This document shows, one piece after another, positions 8,831-17,879 of a stretch of 64,000 bases of DNA. The notes below the pieces were generated by a model. The model had not been told where the DNA came from, did not search any database, and saw only the letters and a program-made list of their open reading frames with translations. The stretch's first letter is position 1, and each line of letters opens with the position of its first letter. Origin of the DNA: Caballeronia telluris (lineage in GTDB: Bacteria > Pseudomonadota > Gammaproteobacteria > Burkholderiales > Burkholderiaceae); contig NZ_FCNZ02000022.1 of the NCBI RefSeq assembly GCF_001544495.1, positions 1-64,000 on the forward strand, read 5' to 3'. Both the position numbers and the translations under genes were made by a program.

Positions 8831-9464
8831 GCTTCTGTGGAACTTCTATTCACGTCGGTCTATTAGCACTGCCCCTGTCCGGGGCGGGACTTACTTTCTT
8901 TGCTGCTGCAAAGAAAGTAAGCAAAGAAAGCAGCTTTTTAGTCAGCAGTCACAGCACGTCAACGCACTAGAAGTACTGAGTGGACATACCGCCTAAGTGT
9001 CACCCTCAAACATCCACGCGGCTAGGCACGCGCACGCACTGACACCTCCTGCACTTACACGGAGTGGTAAGCGCTCCGTACAGCTCCGTCCGCGCTTCGC
9101 TCGGACGAGGGGCACAACAAAAACCATCGGTTTTTAACCTTGCCCGCGAAGCTCAAGCGCGCGACTGATGTACCCCTCGTTAGCGAAGCCGAAACGGATG
9201 AATGACTGCTGTGCCAATCCCTTTGCTGTGCGATGACACAGTGGTTAATCGCACCAGGCCCCGCTTGTTCTTGAGGGCGACACTTAGGCGGTATGTCCAC
9301 TCAGTACTTCGAGAGCGTTGCCGCCTCAAGGCTGCTGCTTAGAAGAGCTGCTTTCTTTGCTTACTTTCTTTGCAGCAGCAAAGAAAGTAAGTCCCGCCCT
9401 GGACAGGGGCAGTGCCATTAGACCGACGCGAAAGCAAGTTGCATAACGGAGAAGCGCAGAAGCA
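8831..9464. repeat. Long inverted-repeat element, copy A
   Basis: About 634 bp with arms of roughly 175 bp that are near-complements of each other. The left arm runs from GCTTCTGTGGAAC to about 9008 and the right arm from about 9273 to 9464. Each arm holds a nested palindrome (CTTACTTTCTTTGC...), the GC-rich segment CCCCTGTCCGGGGCGGG, and an inner block ACTGAGTGGACATACCGCC. The centre holds a conserved hairpin around CCGCGCTTCGCTCGG. An 81-codon frame on the minus strand (9055-9300) partly recurs in copy C. No transposase or target duplication was seen. It fills most of the gap between a glycosyltransferase and a hydrolase gene. Confidence 0.9.
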
Positions 9465-9617
9465 CCGCACGGTGTCACTAGCGCCCACCCGCGGCAACGT
9501 CGGGCCCCTGGTCCCTGAAACTTTCCCCCAAATGAAGCACGATGCTGCTTGTGCCCGTCGCGAGCGGGCTGTCCGGCACGAGACCCAACCGTTGCACCAA
9601 CCAAGGAGCTTCGCACG

Positions 9618-10439
9618 ATGAGCACGATCAAGACGAAAGACGGCACCGAGATCTTCTACAAGGACTGGGGCAGCGGCAAACCGGTGGTGTTCTCCCACGG
9701 CTGGCCGCTCGATGCCGATGCCTGGGATCCGCAAATGCTCTTTCTGTCGCAGAAGGGCTATCGCGTGATCGCGCACGACCGGCGCGGCCACGGGCGCTCG
9801 GGCCAGCCGTCGGAAGGCAACGAGATGGACACCTACGCCGACGACCTCGCCGCGCTCCTCGACACGCTCGACATCACCGGCGCGACGCTCGTCGGCCATT
9901 CGACAGGCGGCGGCGAAGTCGCGCATTACATCGGCCGGCATGGCACGAAGCGCGTCGCGAAAGCCGTGCTGATCGGCGCGGTTCCGCCGATCATGCTGAA
10001 GACCGAAGCGAATCCGGGGGGCCTGCCGATCGACGTGTTCGACGGCATCCGCGCCGGCGTCGCCGCGAACCGCTCGCAGTTCTACAAGGACCTCGCGATG
10101 CCGTTCTACGGCTTCAACCGCGACGGCGCGAAGGTGTCGCAGGGCATCATCGACCTGTTCTGGCTGGAAGGCATGCGCGGCGGCATGAAAGGCCAGTACG
10201 AATGCATCAAGCAGTTCTCGGAAGTCGACTACACCGAAGACCTCAAGAAGTTCGACATCCCGACGCTCTTCCTCCACGGCGACGACGACCAGATCGTGCC
10301 GATCGCCGCCGCGGCCGAACTCGCGTCGAAGATCGTGAAAGGCTCGACGCTCAAGGTGTATCCGGGCGGCCAGCACGGCATGTGCACCGTCGAGGCCGAC
10401 AAGGTCAACGCCGATCTGCTCGCGTTCATCGAGTCGTAA
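9618..10439 (+). CDS. Alpha/beta hydrolase, non-haem chloroperoxidase/arylesterase type
   Basis: 273 residues from ATG 9618, with AAGGAG 9 bp upstream; the frame is open further upstream, but that part lies outside the family. The protein starts MSTIKTKDGTEIFYKDWG as cofactor-free haloperoxidases and arylesterases do. The catalytic triad is readable: Ser95 in GHSTGG, Asp224 in HGDDDQIVP and His253 in GGQHGM. FSHGWP near residue 25-30 forms the oxyanion hole. Such enzymes hydrolyse esters and, with peroxide and carboxylate, form peracids. The natural substrate is unknown. It stands alone between repeat A and the convergent polysaccharide operon and does not look linked to either. Confidence 0.88.
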   Translation: MSTIKTKDGTEIFYKDWGSGKPVVFSHGWPLDADAWDPQMLFLSQKGYRVIAHDRRGHGRSGQPSEGNEMDTYADDLAALLDTLDITGATLVGHSTGGGEVAHYIGRHGTKRVAKAVLIGAVPPIMLKTEANPGGLPIDVFDGIRAGVAANRSQFYKDLAMPFYGFNRDGAKVSQGIIDLFWLEGMRGGMKGQYECIKQFSEVDYTEDLKKFDIPTLFLHGDDDQIVPIAAAAELASKIVKGSTLKVYPGGQHGMCTVEADKVNADLLAFIES

Positions 10440-10460
10440 AGACGCGCGCCTTCGCCGGCC

Positions 10461-11570
10461 CTATTTCTTCAGCGGATGGGGCCGGCGGAACACGAGCCAG
10501 CGCGGCACCTTGAAGCGCACGATGCTCATGTAGAGCCACACGTAGGTCGCCGCGAACACGACGACGAAGCAGAACAGATGCACGGTATGGCGCCAGAAGA
10601 GCGTCGCGGGAATCACCGCGACGAGGCACAACAGCCAGAGATAAGGCGACGTCAGCGAATTGCGGCGCGTGAGTTCCCGTGCGTTCTGCGCGCCGACCGC
10701 CCAGCGCATCAGCCGCTTGTAGACGAGCATGTGCAGGTGCACGCCGTCGGGAATGCCCGGCGAGATGCCGCGAATGAACTTCTTCCGGTAGATCGAGAAG
10801 CACGTCTCGAAGATCGGATACATGAAGAGCAGCACCGGAAACCACGCGGAGACGTCGCGATTGCGCATCACGAGCATGATCGCGAGTTCGGCCAGCATGA
10901 AGCCGACGAAGTATGCGCCGCCGTCGCCGAGAAAGATCAGCCCCGCCGGGAAGTTCCAGATGAAGAAGCCGATCACCGCGCCCATCATGATGAGCGACGC
11001 GGACAGCACGATCGGGTCGTGCACCTGGAACGCGACATACGCGAGCGAGGCGAACATCATCACCGAGACCATCGACGCGAGGCCGTTGAAGCCGTCGATG
11101 ATGTTGATCGCGTTGGCGAGCGCCGCGACCGCGAGCACCGTGACCGCGCATGAAATCACCGCATACGAGAGCAGGAAATCGAGCGGCGGCACGCTGATGC
11201 GCGTGACGTGGATGTCGAGCACGGCGTAGGCGAGGGCGGCCGCCGCCATCGTGCAGACGAGGCGCACGAGCGGGCTCACGCGCTTGGTCAGATCTTCGAT
11301 CAGGCCCGAGAGGAACGCGGGCAGCCCGCAGCCGATGATCGCGAGAATGCCCGCCGAGACCACCGGATACGCCCAGTGCAACTGGATCGCGGAAGCCGAC
11401 AGGCCGCACAGGATGCCGACGCCGCCGATGCGCGGCACCGGCCGCGTGTGGAATTTCTGGACGCCCGCGAGATCCGTATCGCCGATGAATCCCTCATGCA
11501 GATGCGCGAATCGCACGATCAGAAGCGTGACGAGAAGCGAAACCAGAAAAGCGAGCGCGAAACTGAGCAT
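10461..11570 (-). CDS. WecA/WbpL-like undecaprenyl-phosphate sugar-phosphate transferase
   Basis: 369 residues with about ten membrane helices, of the MraY/WecA family. Visible motifs are FHTRPVPRIGGVGIL near residue 40, IEDLTKR near 91 (where many members have DD), NIIDGFNG with Asp159, and FLGDGGAY with Asp216. The enzyme moves a HexNAc-1-phosphate from its UDP carrier to undecaprenyl phosphate, starting repeat-unit synthesis at the inner membrane. It is last in the minus-strand operon flippase-GT2-GT4-galE-this gene, as expected for an initiating transferase whose substrate GalE may supply. C-terminal loops vary in the family, so the sugar is not predictable. Confidence 0.88.
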   Translation of the reverse strand: MLSFALAFLVSLLVTLLIVRFAHLHEGFIGDTDLAGVQKFHTRPVPRIGGVGILCGLSASAIQLHWAYPVVSAGILAIIGCGLPAFLSGLIEDLTKRVSPLVRLVCTMAAAALAYAVLDIHVTRISVPPLDFLLSYAVISCAVTVLAVAALANAINIIDGFNGLASMVSVMMFASLAYVAFQVHDPIVLSASLIMMGAVIGFFIWNFPAGLIFLGDGGAYFVGFMLAELAIMLVMRNRDVSAWFPVLLFMYPIFETCFSIYRKKFIRGISPGIPDGVHLHMLVYKRLMRWAVGAQNARELTRRNSLTSPYLWLLCLVAVIPATLFWRHTVHLFCFVVVFAATYVWLYMSIVRFKVPRWLVFRRPHPLKK

Positions 11571-11610
11571 GAAAAATGACCGTTGATATGAAGCGGACCC
11601 GAGCGGCCCT

Positions 11611-12645
11611 TTAAGCGAACCCGTTGGGGTTCTGCGACTGCCAGCGCCAGTGGTCCGCGCACATGCGCGCGATGCCGTGTTGCGCGCGCCAGCCGATCAG
11701 CGTCTCGGCCGCCGAAGGATCGGCGTAGCAGGCGCCGACATCGCCCGGGCGCCGCGCCACGAGCTCGTAAGGCACCGGCTTGCCCGACGCCGCTTCGAAT
11801 GCCTTCACCACGTCGAGCACGCTGTAGCCTTGGCCCGTGCCGAGATTCACGACGAAGCTGCGGTCGAGTGTCGTCAGCGCGTCGATGGCGGCGATGTGGC
11901 CGCGCGCGAGGTCGACGACGTGGATGTAATCGCGCACGCCGGTGCCGTCATGCGTATCGTAGTCGCTGCCGAAGATGCGCAGGCGTTCGAGCTTGCCCAC
12001 CGCCACCTGCGCGACATACGGCATCAGGTTGTTCGGCACGCCGGCCGGGTCCTCGCCGATCATCCCGCTCTCATGCGCGCCGACCGGGTTGAAATAGCGC
12101 AGCGTCGCGATGCGCCAGGACGGATCGGACAGTTCGAGATCGCGCAGCACCTGCTCGGCGATCAGCTTCGACTGGCCGTAGGGATTGGTCGCCGAAAGCG
12201 GAAACGATTCGTCGATGGGCACGCTCTGCGGCACGCCGTACACCGTCGCCGACGAGCTGAACACGAAGTTCTTCACGTTGCGCGAGCGCATCGTGTCGAG
12301 CACGACGAGCAGGCTGTCGAGATTGTTGCGGTAATACTCGATCGGCTTCGCCACCGACTCGCCCACCGACTTCAGCGCCGCGAAGTGGATCGCGCCGGTG
12401 ATCGGGTGAGTATCGAAGATCTTGCCGAGCGCGGCTTCGTCGCGCGCGTCGTTCTCGTAGAAAGCGATCTCCTTGCCGGTGATCTTTTCCACGCGCGCGA
12501 TGGATTCGCGATTGCTGTTCACGAGGTTGTCCACCACGACGACGGCATAGCCGCCGTTGAGCAGTTCGACACACGTGTGCGAGCCGATGAAGCCCGCGCC
12601 GCCGGTGACGAGAATCGTGCCCTTGTTCTTTGCGTTGCCAGTCAT
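11611..12645 (-). CDS. galE: UDP-glucose/UDP-GlcNAc 4-epimerase
   Basis: 344 residues, the standard GalE length. The NAD-binding Rossmann signature VTGGAGFIGSHTC lies at residues 13-25. The catalytic pair is the Ser run near 130-132 and Tyr156/Lys160 in YGQSK. DNLVNSNRES and RYFNPVGAHESG are family hallmarks. The enzyme interconverts UDP-glucose and UDP-galactose, and many relatives also act on N-acetyl forms. Inside a polysaccharide operon it probably makes UDP-Gal or UDP-GalNAc for the transferases around it. It follows the GT4 gene by 22 bp and precedes the WecA-like gene by 40 bp. Confidence 0.94.
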   Translation of the reverse strand: MTGNAKNKGTILVTGGAGFIGSHTCVELLNGGYAVVVVDNLVNSNRESIARVEKITGKEIAFYENDARDEAALGKIFDTHPITGAIHFAALKSVGESVAKPIEYYRNNLDSLLVVLDTMRSRNVKNFVFSSSATVYGVPQSVPIDESFPLSATNPYGQSKLIAEQVLRDLELSDPSWRIATLRYFNPVGAHESGMIGEDPAGVPNNLMPYVAQVAVGKLERLRIFGSDYDTHDGTGVRDYIHVVDLARGHIAAIDALTTLDRSFVVNLGTGQGYSVLDVVKAFEAASGKPVPYELVARRPGDVGACYADPSAAETLIGWRAQHGIARMCADHWRWQSQNPNGFA

Positions 12646-12667
12646 CGAAGAATCTCCGGGATCTTGG

Positions 12668-13807
12668 TCAGAGTGAAATGCCGGTAATGGCGCGTATTGT
12701 GCCTTTATATCGCTCGACGACGGTTTTTTCGTCGAATTCCCGCGCGACCTTTTCGCGGCCCTTCGCGGCCATTTCCATGCGCTCGCGCGCGCCGAGGGTC
12801 AACATGCGTTCGAGTTGCTCCGCGAGACTGGCGGCGTTTTTCGCTTCGCAGAGAAAGCCGGTCACGCCGTCCTCGACGACTTCGCGGCAGCCCGGCACAT
12901 CGGTCGCGACGATCGGGCGGCCCATCGCCGAGGCTTCCATCAGCGTGCGCGGCACGCCTTCGCGGTAGGAGGGCAGCACGACGCAATCCGCATTGGCGAT
13001 GTGCGGGCGCACGTCGTGCGCTTCGCCGAGATAGTCGATCAGATCGTCGCGCTGCCACGCCTCGACGTCTGTGCGGCCGATCGCGCTCGGATTGTCTACA
13101 CCCACCGGCCCGAGCAGTTGAAAGCGCACATGCGGGTAGGCCGCGCGCAGCCGCCGCGCGGCTTCGACGTATTCCGCGACGCCCTTGTCCCACAAGAGGC
13201 GCCCGATCAGGATGAAGACGAACGCTTCACGCTCTGGCAGCGGCGTGAACGCGTACTCGTCCAGATCGACGCCTTCGCCGTGCAAGAGCCGCGCGCGCTC
13301 CGGGTGCGCGAGCAGGTTCTGATCGAAGAAAGCCGTACGGTCGTCCTGATTCAGGAACCACACTTCGCGCGGAAAGCGGAACGCAAGGCGATAGAGGCGC
13401 TTCGCGATCATCGCGGTGCGGCTCTTCTGGATGAAGACGTAGCCGAGGCCGGTCGTCACCGCGATCGACGGCACGCGCGCGAGCCACGCCGCGATCGAGC
13501 CGTAGATGTTCGGCTTGATCGTGTAGTGAAAGACGGCGTGCGGGCGCGTCGCGCGGTACTCGCGCCAGAGCGCGGCGAGCGTCTTCAGGTCGTCGCGCGG
13601 ATCGGTGCCCTTGGACGCCACCTTCAGTTCGACGAACCGGCAGCCCATCGCGACGAGCGGCTCGACGGTGCGGTCGCGCGGCGCGATCACCGTGACTTCG
13701 ACGCCGCGTTCGGTCAGCGTGCGCAGGAGGCCTTGCCGGTACGTGTAGATTGCCCACGCGGTGTTGCAGACGAGTGCGATGCGAAGGCGGCTGGCGGGTG
13801 CTGTCAT
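12668..13807 (-). CDS. Glycosyltransferase, family 4 (PglA/CapM-like)
   Basis: 379 residues. The N-terminus ALVCNTAWAIYTYRQGLL and the segment EGVPRTLMEASAMGRPIVAT near residues 285-305 resemble the PglA/CapM group, whose members often add GalNAc or a deoxy amino sugar as second residue on the lipid carrier. GRLLWDKGVAEYVEAARRL near 195 begins the nucleotide-sugar domain. With a galE and a WecA-like gene in the same operon, a role just after initiation is reasonable but inferred. The ATG overlaps the stop of the upstream GT2 gene (13804-13807), giving translational coupling. Confidence 0.88.
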   Translation of the reverse strand: MTAPASRLRIALVCNTAWAIYTYRQGLLRTLTERGVEVTVIAPRDRTVEPLVAMGCRFVELKVASKGTDPRDDLKTLAALWREYRATRPHAVFHYTIKPNIYGSIAAWLARVPSIAVTTGLGYVFIQKSRTAMIAKRLYRLAFRFPREVWFLNQDDRTAFFDQNLLAHPERARLLHGEGVDLDEYAFTPLPEREAFVFILIGRLLWDKGVAEYVEAARRLRAAYPHVRFQLLGPVGVDNPSAIGRTDVEAWQRDDLIDYLGEAHDVRPHIANADCVVLPSYREGVPRTLMEASAMGRPIVATDVPGCREVVEDGVTGFLCEAKNAASLAEQLERMLTLGARERMEMAAKGREKVAREFDEKTVVERYKGTIRAITGISL

Positions 13808-14610
13808 GGGGAAGGGGTTCGAGAAAGAGCGCGCGTCTTCAGGCGGCGCAGCGCACGATAAGGCAGCACGAGATGCGCGAGATTCTTCGCCACGCCGATC
13901 CAGTCGGGCAGGTTGCCCGCGCGGAAGTAGCGCAGTTGCAGACGCAGCGTCGAGAGAATCTGCGTGCGCCGCTTCGTGGCGCTGATGCCGGTTTCGTTCA
14001 GCTCGTAGTAGAGGCCGAACTCCGGCAGGTTCGCGCAGTCGTGGCGCTGCATGAGTCGCAGGAACAGATCGAGGTCCTCGGCCGCGCGATACCGCGCGCG
14101 GTAATTGCCCGCGTCAAGCACGGGCTCGACGCGCAGCATCATCGAGGGATGCGCGAAGCAGGTGCGCATCAGCATCACGCGGCGGATCGCGGCGGGATCG
14201 GCGGGCGGCGTGAGGTCGAAAAGCGGCGCGCCTTCGGTGCTCACCACGTGCGCCCACATGCCGAGCGCGGCCACGCGCGGATGCGCTTCCAGATACGCGC
14301 GCTGCTTCGCGAGCCGCGCGGGTGTCGCGAGGTCGCCCGCGTCGATGCGCGCCGCATAGCGGATGCCGCGTTGCGCGAGTGCGTCGATGCCCGCAGCCAG
14401 CGCGCGCTCGATGCCGCCGTTGGCGGCCAGGCGAAGCACGTCGATATCGAGGCCCGGAATCGGCGGCGCGACGATCGGCGGCGTGCTGCCGTCGTCGACG
14501 ATCAGCACGCGCACCGGCGCGTCCTCGCGAAACGAAGCGAGCGTGCGTTCGACTTCGCCTTGACCGTTGAAGGCGGGAATCAGGATGGCGACGTCGTCGA
14601 GCGCGTTCAT
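13804..14610 (-). CDS. Glycosyltransferase, family 2
   Basis: 268 residues from ATG 14610. The frame itself continues far upstream through the flippase gene, but only as an out-of-frame shadow. VAILIPAFNGQGEVERTLASF and VLIVDDGST at residues 8-45 are the GT-A fold start of family 2. An acidic RIDAGDLA near 105 takes the place of the DxD metal site. The enzyme is inverting and acts at the cytoplasmic face on a lipid-linked acceptor. Both ends overlap its neighbours by 4 bp (flippase upstream, GT4 downstream), so the operon is tightly coupled. Confidence 0.87.
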   Translation of the reverse strand: MNALDDVAILIPAFNGQGEVERTLASFREDAPVRVLIVDDGSTPPIVAPPIPGLDIDVLRLAANGGIERALAAGIDALAQRGIRYAARIDAGDLATPARLAKQRAYLEAHPRVAALGMWAHVVSTEGAPLFDLTPPADPAAIRRVMLMRTCFAHPSMMLRVEPVLDAGNYRARYRAAEDLDLFLRLMQRHDCANLPEFGLYYELNETGISATKRRTQILSTLRLQLRYFRAGNLPDWIGVAKNLAHLVLPYRALRRLKTRALSRTPSP

Positions 14611-15902
14611 CGGCGCAACCTGAAGCGGATGTAGTAGAGATTGACGCCCGCTGCCACCAGATAACCGGCGGCGAGCCCGAGGAGCGCGCCGTGCGCGCCG
14701 AGACGCGGAATCGCGATCCAGTCGACGACGAATGCAACGCCAAGCGCAAGCAGCCACTTCGCGAGCAACACGAACTTGGCCTGGTATTTCAGCACGACGA
14801 GATTGCCGATCGCCTCGATCCCAGCCGGCACCGAGAGCCACACGGCCCAGCGGAAGATGTCGACGGCGGCCTCGAAGCCCGGCCCGAACACGCCAGTGAT
14901 GATGAACGCCGCGAGCAGATCGAGCACGAGCGCGCCGGCTATCATCAGCGCGGCCGTCATCGCGGTGAGCCGCACGACGTTGCGCTTTACGCGCTCGACG
15001 TCCTGCACGCGGTACACGAATGCGGGCGCGATGGTCTGCGCGAGCATCAGCGCGAGCGTGATCCAGTTTTCGTTCAACTGCTGCGCGGCCGAATAGCGTC
15101 CGAGGTCGGCGAACGAAACGAAGCGTTCGAGCATCAGGCGGTCGAGCTTCAGGAACAGGTACATGCAGATGAGGCCGATCCAGAACACGGTGCCCGCGCT
15201 CGCGAACTGCCGGAACAGGCGCGGATCGAACCGCCAGCCGAGCGTGCCGCCACGCCGGCGCATGTAATAGAGCACCAGCACGCTTGCGATCGCCGCCGCT
15301 TCGAGCGCCCACAGCCAGCCGAAGCTCGCGAAGTTCGCGCTCGCGCGCACGAGCGCATAGACAAGCAGCGCCTTGACGATCGCGGCGGCCATGCTCGTCA
15401 CGAGCTGCGGCTTGCTGTAGGTGAGGCTCTGCAGCCACGCGTTGATCACACCGACGAGCGGCTCGCGAAACAGCATCGTCACGGCGAGCCCGGCGAGCAT
15501 CGCGCCGACGAGCGCATCGAGATGGCCGAACGCGATCCACGCCCAGGTGCCGACGAGCGCGAGCGCCGAGACGCCCATGCGCAGCACGAACGCGCTGCCG
15601 AGCACGCGGCCGAGCGTGTCGTCGCGTGTGTCATCCCGGCCTTTCGGTGCATGCGTCCGCCCGACGATGGTCGGCACGAGAATTTCCGCGCCGCACACCC
15701 ACGTGACGGGCGCGAGCACGAGCAGCAGCGTGTTCGCGTACTGCCACTTGCCGAACGCATCGGGGCCGAAATAGCGCGCGAGCAGGCCGCTGACGGCAAT
15801 CGCGACGACGATCTGCGTCGCGCGTTCGAGCCCGAGCCAGATGATATTCGCGAGCGCCTTCGCGACATCGGGGTTGCCGATGCGGGAAAGCCGACTCAGC
15901 AT
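14607..15902 (-). CDS. Wzx-like polysaccharide flippase (second copy)
   Basis: 431 residues with membrane segments over nearly the whole length. ANIIWLGLERATQIVVAI followed by ARYFGPDAFGKWQYANTL is the classic opening of MOP/PST flippases. It heads the minus-strand operon that ends in the WecA-like gene and should export that operon's repeat unit. It differs clearly from the flippase at 6450-7697, which suggests two polysaccharides or a composite locus. The C-terminal residues (YYIRFRLRR) are basic. It overlaps the GT2 gene by 4 bp. Confidence 0.87.
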   Translation of the reverse strand: MLSRLSRIGNPDVAKALANIIWLGLERATQIVVAIAVSGLLARYFGPDAFGKWQYANTLLLVLAPVTWVCGAEILVPTIVGRTHAPKGRDDTRDDTLGRVLGSAFVLRMGVSALALVGTWAWIAFGHLDALVGAMLAGLAVTMLFREPLVGVINAWLQSLTYSKPQLVTSMAAAIVKALLVYALVRASANFASFGWLWALEAAAIASVLVLYYMRRRGGTLGWRFDPRLFRQFASAGTVFWIGLICMYLFLKLDRLMLERFVSFADLGRYSAAQQLNENWITLALMLAQTIAPAFVYRVQDVERVKRNVVRLTAMTAALMIAGALVLDLLAAFIITGVFGPGFEAAVDIFRWAVWLSVPAGIEAIGNLVVLKYQAKFVLLAKWLLALGVAFVVDWIAIPRLGAHGALLGLAAGYLVAAGVNLYYIRFRLRR

Positions 15903-16331
15903 GGGCGAGGACCGGGCACGCGCCGTGCTCGCGTTGCTTGGTTACCCGCGTTCAGTATGTTTCGCGCCATGCCGCGCGTGCAGGAATGTGCGCTGGCCCG
16001 CTCAGGCGCCTCGTTTGGTGCCGGTTTTGACGTGTTCAGGGCTAAAGAGCGTCCGGGCATTGGATTAGAATGTTTGCGCAGGAAAATGCACAGGAGTTGC
16101 GCAGGAAAGCGCTGAAAGACTGCGATTATAAGTGTGAACGGGCACGCTCCCGATAGCTGCGCCCGGGCGCGAAGCTGCAATGTGGTATCGGCTGAATTTA
16201 TTTCGTCACTTTTTCGAAATTGCCCGCACGCGTGGTCCGCATGGCGCGTGCATGTCCGTCAGTCACGACCTGCACGCCCCGCTGGCTGCATCGCCGAGAA
16301 TCCATCAATTAAATAGACAGGTAGCCATTCC
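15903..16331. other. Divergent intergenic region between the glycan operon and phosphomannomutase gene
   Basis: About 430 bp between the leftward flippase operon and the rightward mutase gene. AT-rich blocks lie near 16110-16220 and 16300-16325. No coding frame, RNA gene or complete promoter was recognised. Promoters for both transcription units are expected here. Confidence 0.5.
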
Positions 16332-17738
16332 ATGAGCCAGTCACAGATTTCCCAATCCATCTTCAAGGCATACGACATCCGCGGCATCGTCGGCAAGACC
16401 GTCGATGCGGACGTCGCACGCAATATCGGCCGCGCCTTCGGCAGCGAAATCCGCAAGCAGGGCGGCGATTCGGTCGTCGTCGCCCGCGACGGGCGGCTGT
16501 CGGGACCGGAACTCGTCGGCGCGCTCGCCGACGGCCTGCGCCAGGCAGGCGTCGATGTCGTCGATGTCGGCATGGTGCCGACGCCCGTCGGCTACTTCGC
16601 CGCGAGCGTCCCGCTGCCGCTGCCTTCGGGCGAACGCCGCGTCGATTCGTGCATCGTCGTGACGGGCAGCCACAATCCGCCCGACTACAACGGCTTCAAG
16701 ATGGTGCTGCGCGGCGCGGCGATCTACGGCGAGCAGATTCAGTCGCTCTATCAGCGCATCGTCAACGACGACTTCACGCAAGGCGAAGGCACCTTCACCG
16801 AGTTCGACGTCCAGCAGATCTACCTCGACCGCATCGTCTCCGACGTGAAGCCGGTGCGTCCGATGAAGATCGTCGTCGATACGGGCAACGGCGTCGCGGG
16901 CGACCTCGCGCCGCGGCTTTTCAAGGCGCTCGGCTGCGAACTCGTGGAGCTGTTCACGGACATCGACGGCACCTTTCCGAATCACCATCCTGATCCGGCG
17001 CACCCCGAGAATCTCCAGGACGTCATCAAGGCGCTCAAGGAAACCGACGCCGAAGTCGGCTTCGCATTCGACGGCGACGGCGACCGCCTCGGTGTCGTGA
17101 CGAAGGACGGCCAGATCATCTATCCGGACCGTCAACTGATGCTGTTCGCGCAGGAAGTGCTCTCGCGCAACAAGGGCGGCCAGATCATTTACGACGTGAA
17201 GTGCACGCGCAATCTCGCGAAGTGGGTGCGCGAGCAGGGCGGCGAGCCGGTGATGTGGAAGACCGGCCACTCGCTCGTGAAGGCGAAGCTGCGCGAAACG
17301 GGCGCGCCGCTCGCGGGCGAGATGAGCGGCCACGTGTTCTTCAAGGACCGCTGGTACGGCTTCGACGACGGTTTGTACACCGGCGCGCGGATGCTCGAAA
17401 TCCTCTCGCGCGTGGCCGATCCGAGCAAGCTCCTGAACGATCTGCCGAACTCGCTCTCGACGCCCGAACTGCAACTGAAGCTGGAAGAGGGCGAGAACTT
17501 CGAACTGATCGCGCGCCTGCAAAAATCCGCGAAATTCGAAGGCGCCGACGACGTGCTGACCATCGACGGCCTGCGCGTCGAGTATCCGGACGGCTTCGGG
17601 CTCGCGCGTTCGTCGAACACGACGCCCGTCGTCGTGATGCGTTTCGAAGCGGACAGCGATGCGGCATTGAAGCGCATCCAGGAAGACTTCCGCCGCGTGA
17701 TCCTCGCCGAGAAGCCGGACGCGAAGCTGCCGTTCTGA
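16332..17738 (+). CDS. manB: Phosphomannomutase/phosphoglucomutase
   Basis: 468 residues of the alpha-D-phosphohexomutase family, close in length to AlgC. FKAYDIRGIVG at 11-21 is the N-terminal signature. The phosphoserine loop TGSHNPP places the catalytic Ser at 113. The metal loop DGDGDR lies at residues 247-252. GEMSGHVFFKDRW near 320-335 is the sugar-binding loop. It interconverts mannose-6-P and mannose-1-P and, in this group, glucose-6-P and glucose-1-P, supplying nucleotide sugars for exopolysaccharide and LPS. It is a single gene ending at a good terminator, placed between the glycan and LPS-core blocks. Confidence 0.93.
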   Translation: MSQSQISQSIFKAYDIRGIVGKTVDADVARNIGRAFGSEIRKQGGDSVVVARDGRLSGPELVGALADGLRQAGVDVVDVGMVPTPVGYFAASVPLPLPSGERRVDSCIVVTGSHNPPDYNGFKMVLRGAAIYGEQIQSLYQRIVNDDFTQGEGTFTEFDVQQIYLDRIVSDVKPVRPMKIVVDTGNGVAGDLAPRLFKALGCELVELFTDIDGTFPNHHPDPAHPENLQDVIKALKETDAEVGFAFDGDGDRLGVVTKDGQIIYPDRQLMLFAQEVLSRNKGGQIIYDVKCTRNLAKWVREQGGEPVMWKTGHSLVKAKLRETGAPLAGEMSGHVFFKDRWYGFDDGLYTGARMLEILSRVADPSKLLNDLPNSLSTPELQLKLEEGENFELIARLQKSAKFEGADDVLTIDGLRVEYPDGFGLARSSNTTPVVVMRFEADSDAALKRIQEDFRRVILAEKPDAKLPF

Positions 17739-17753
17739 GCTTCATGCACCGCC

Positions 17754-17790
17754 AAACGGCGCGCTCCGTCGGGGCCGCGCCGTTTTTTTA
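17754..17790 (+). terminator. Rho-independent terminator after the phosphomannomutase gene
   Basis: An 8-bp GC-rich stem, ACGGCGCG (17756-17763) and CGCGCCGT (17776-17783), is followed by a run of seven T. It begins 16 bp after the mutase stop. Confidence 0.9.
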
Positions 17791-17879
17791 TGCGGCCCGC
17801 CGCTGCGCGCCGCGCTAAAATCGCCCATCTCATTTTGTCCACGCGCCGCTGTCGACTCGCGGCGCCCATCGTTCCCAGC

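Noticed and set aside
8831..9464. Insertion sequence with its own transposase
   Set aside because: No frame long enough for a transposase exists in any copy, so at most it is a non-autonomous element.
13804..15540. Apparent 578-residue fusion ending in a family 2 glycosyltransferase
   Set aside because: The N-terminal half is out-of-frame sequence over the flippase gene. The real gene starts at ATG 14610, coupled to the flippase stop.
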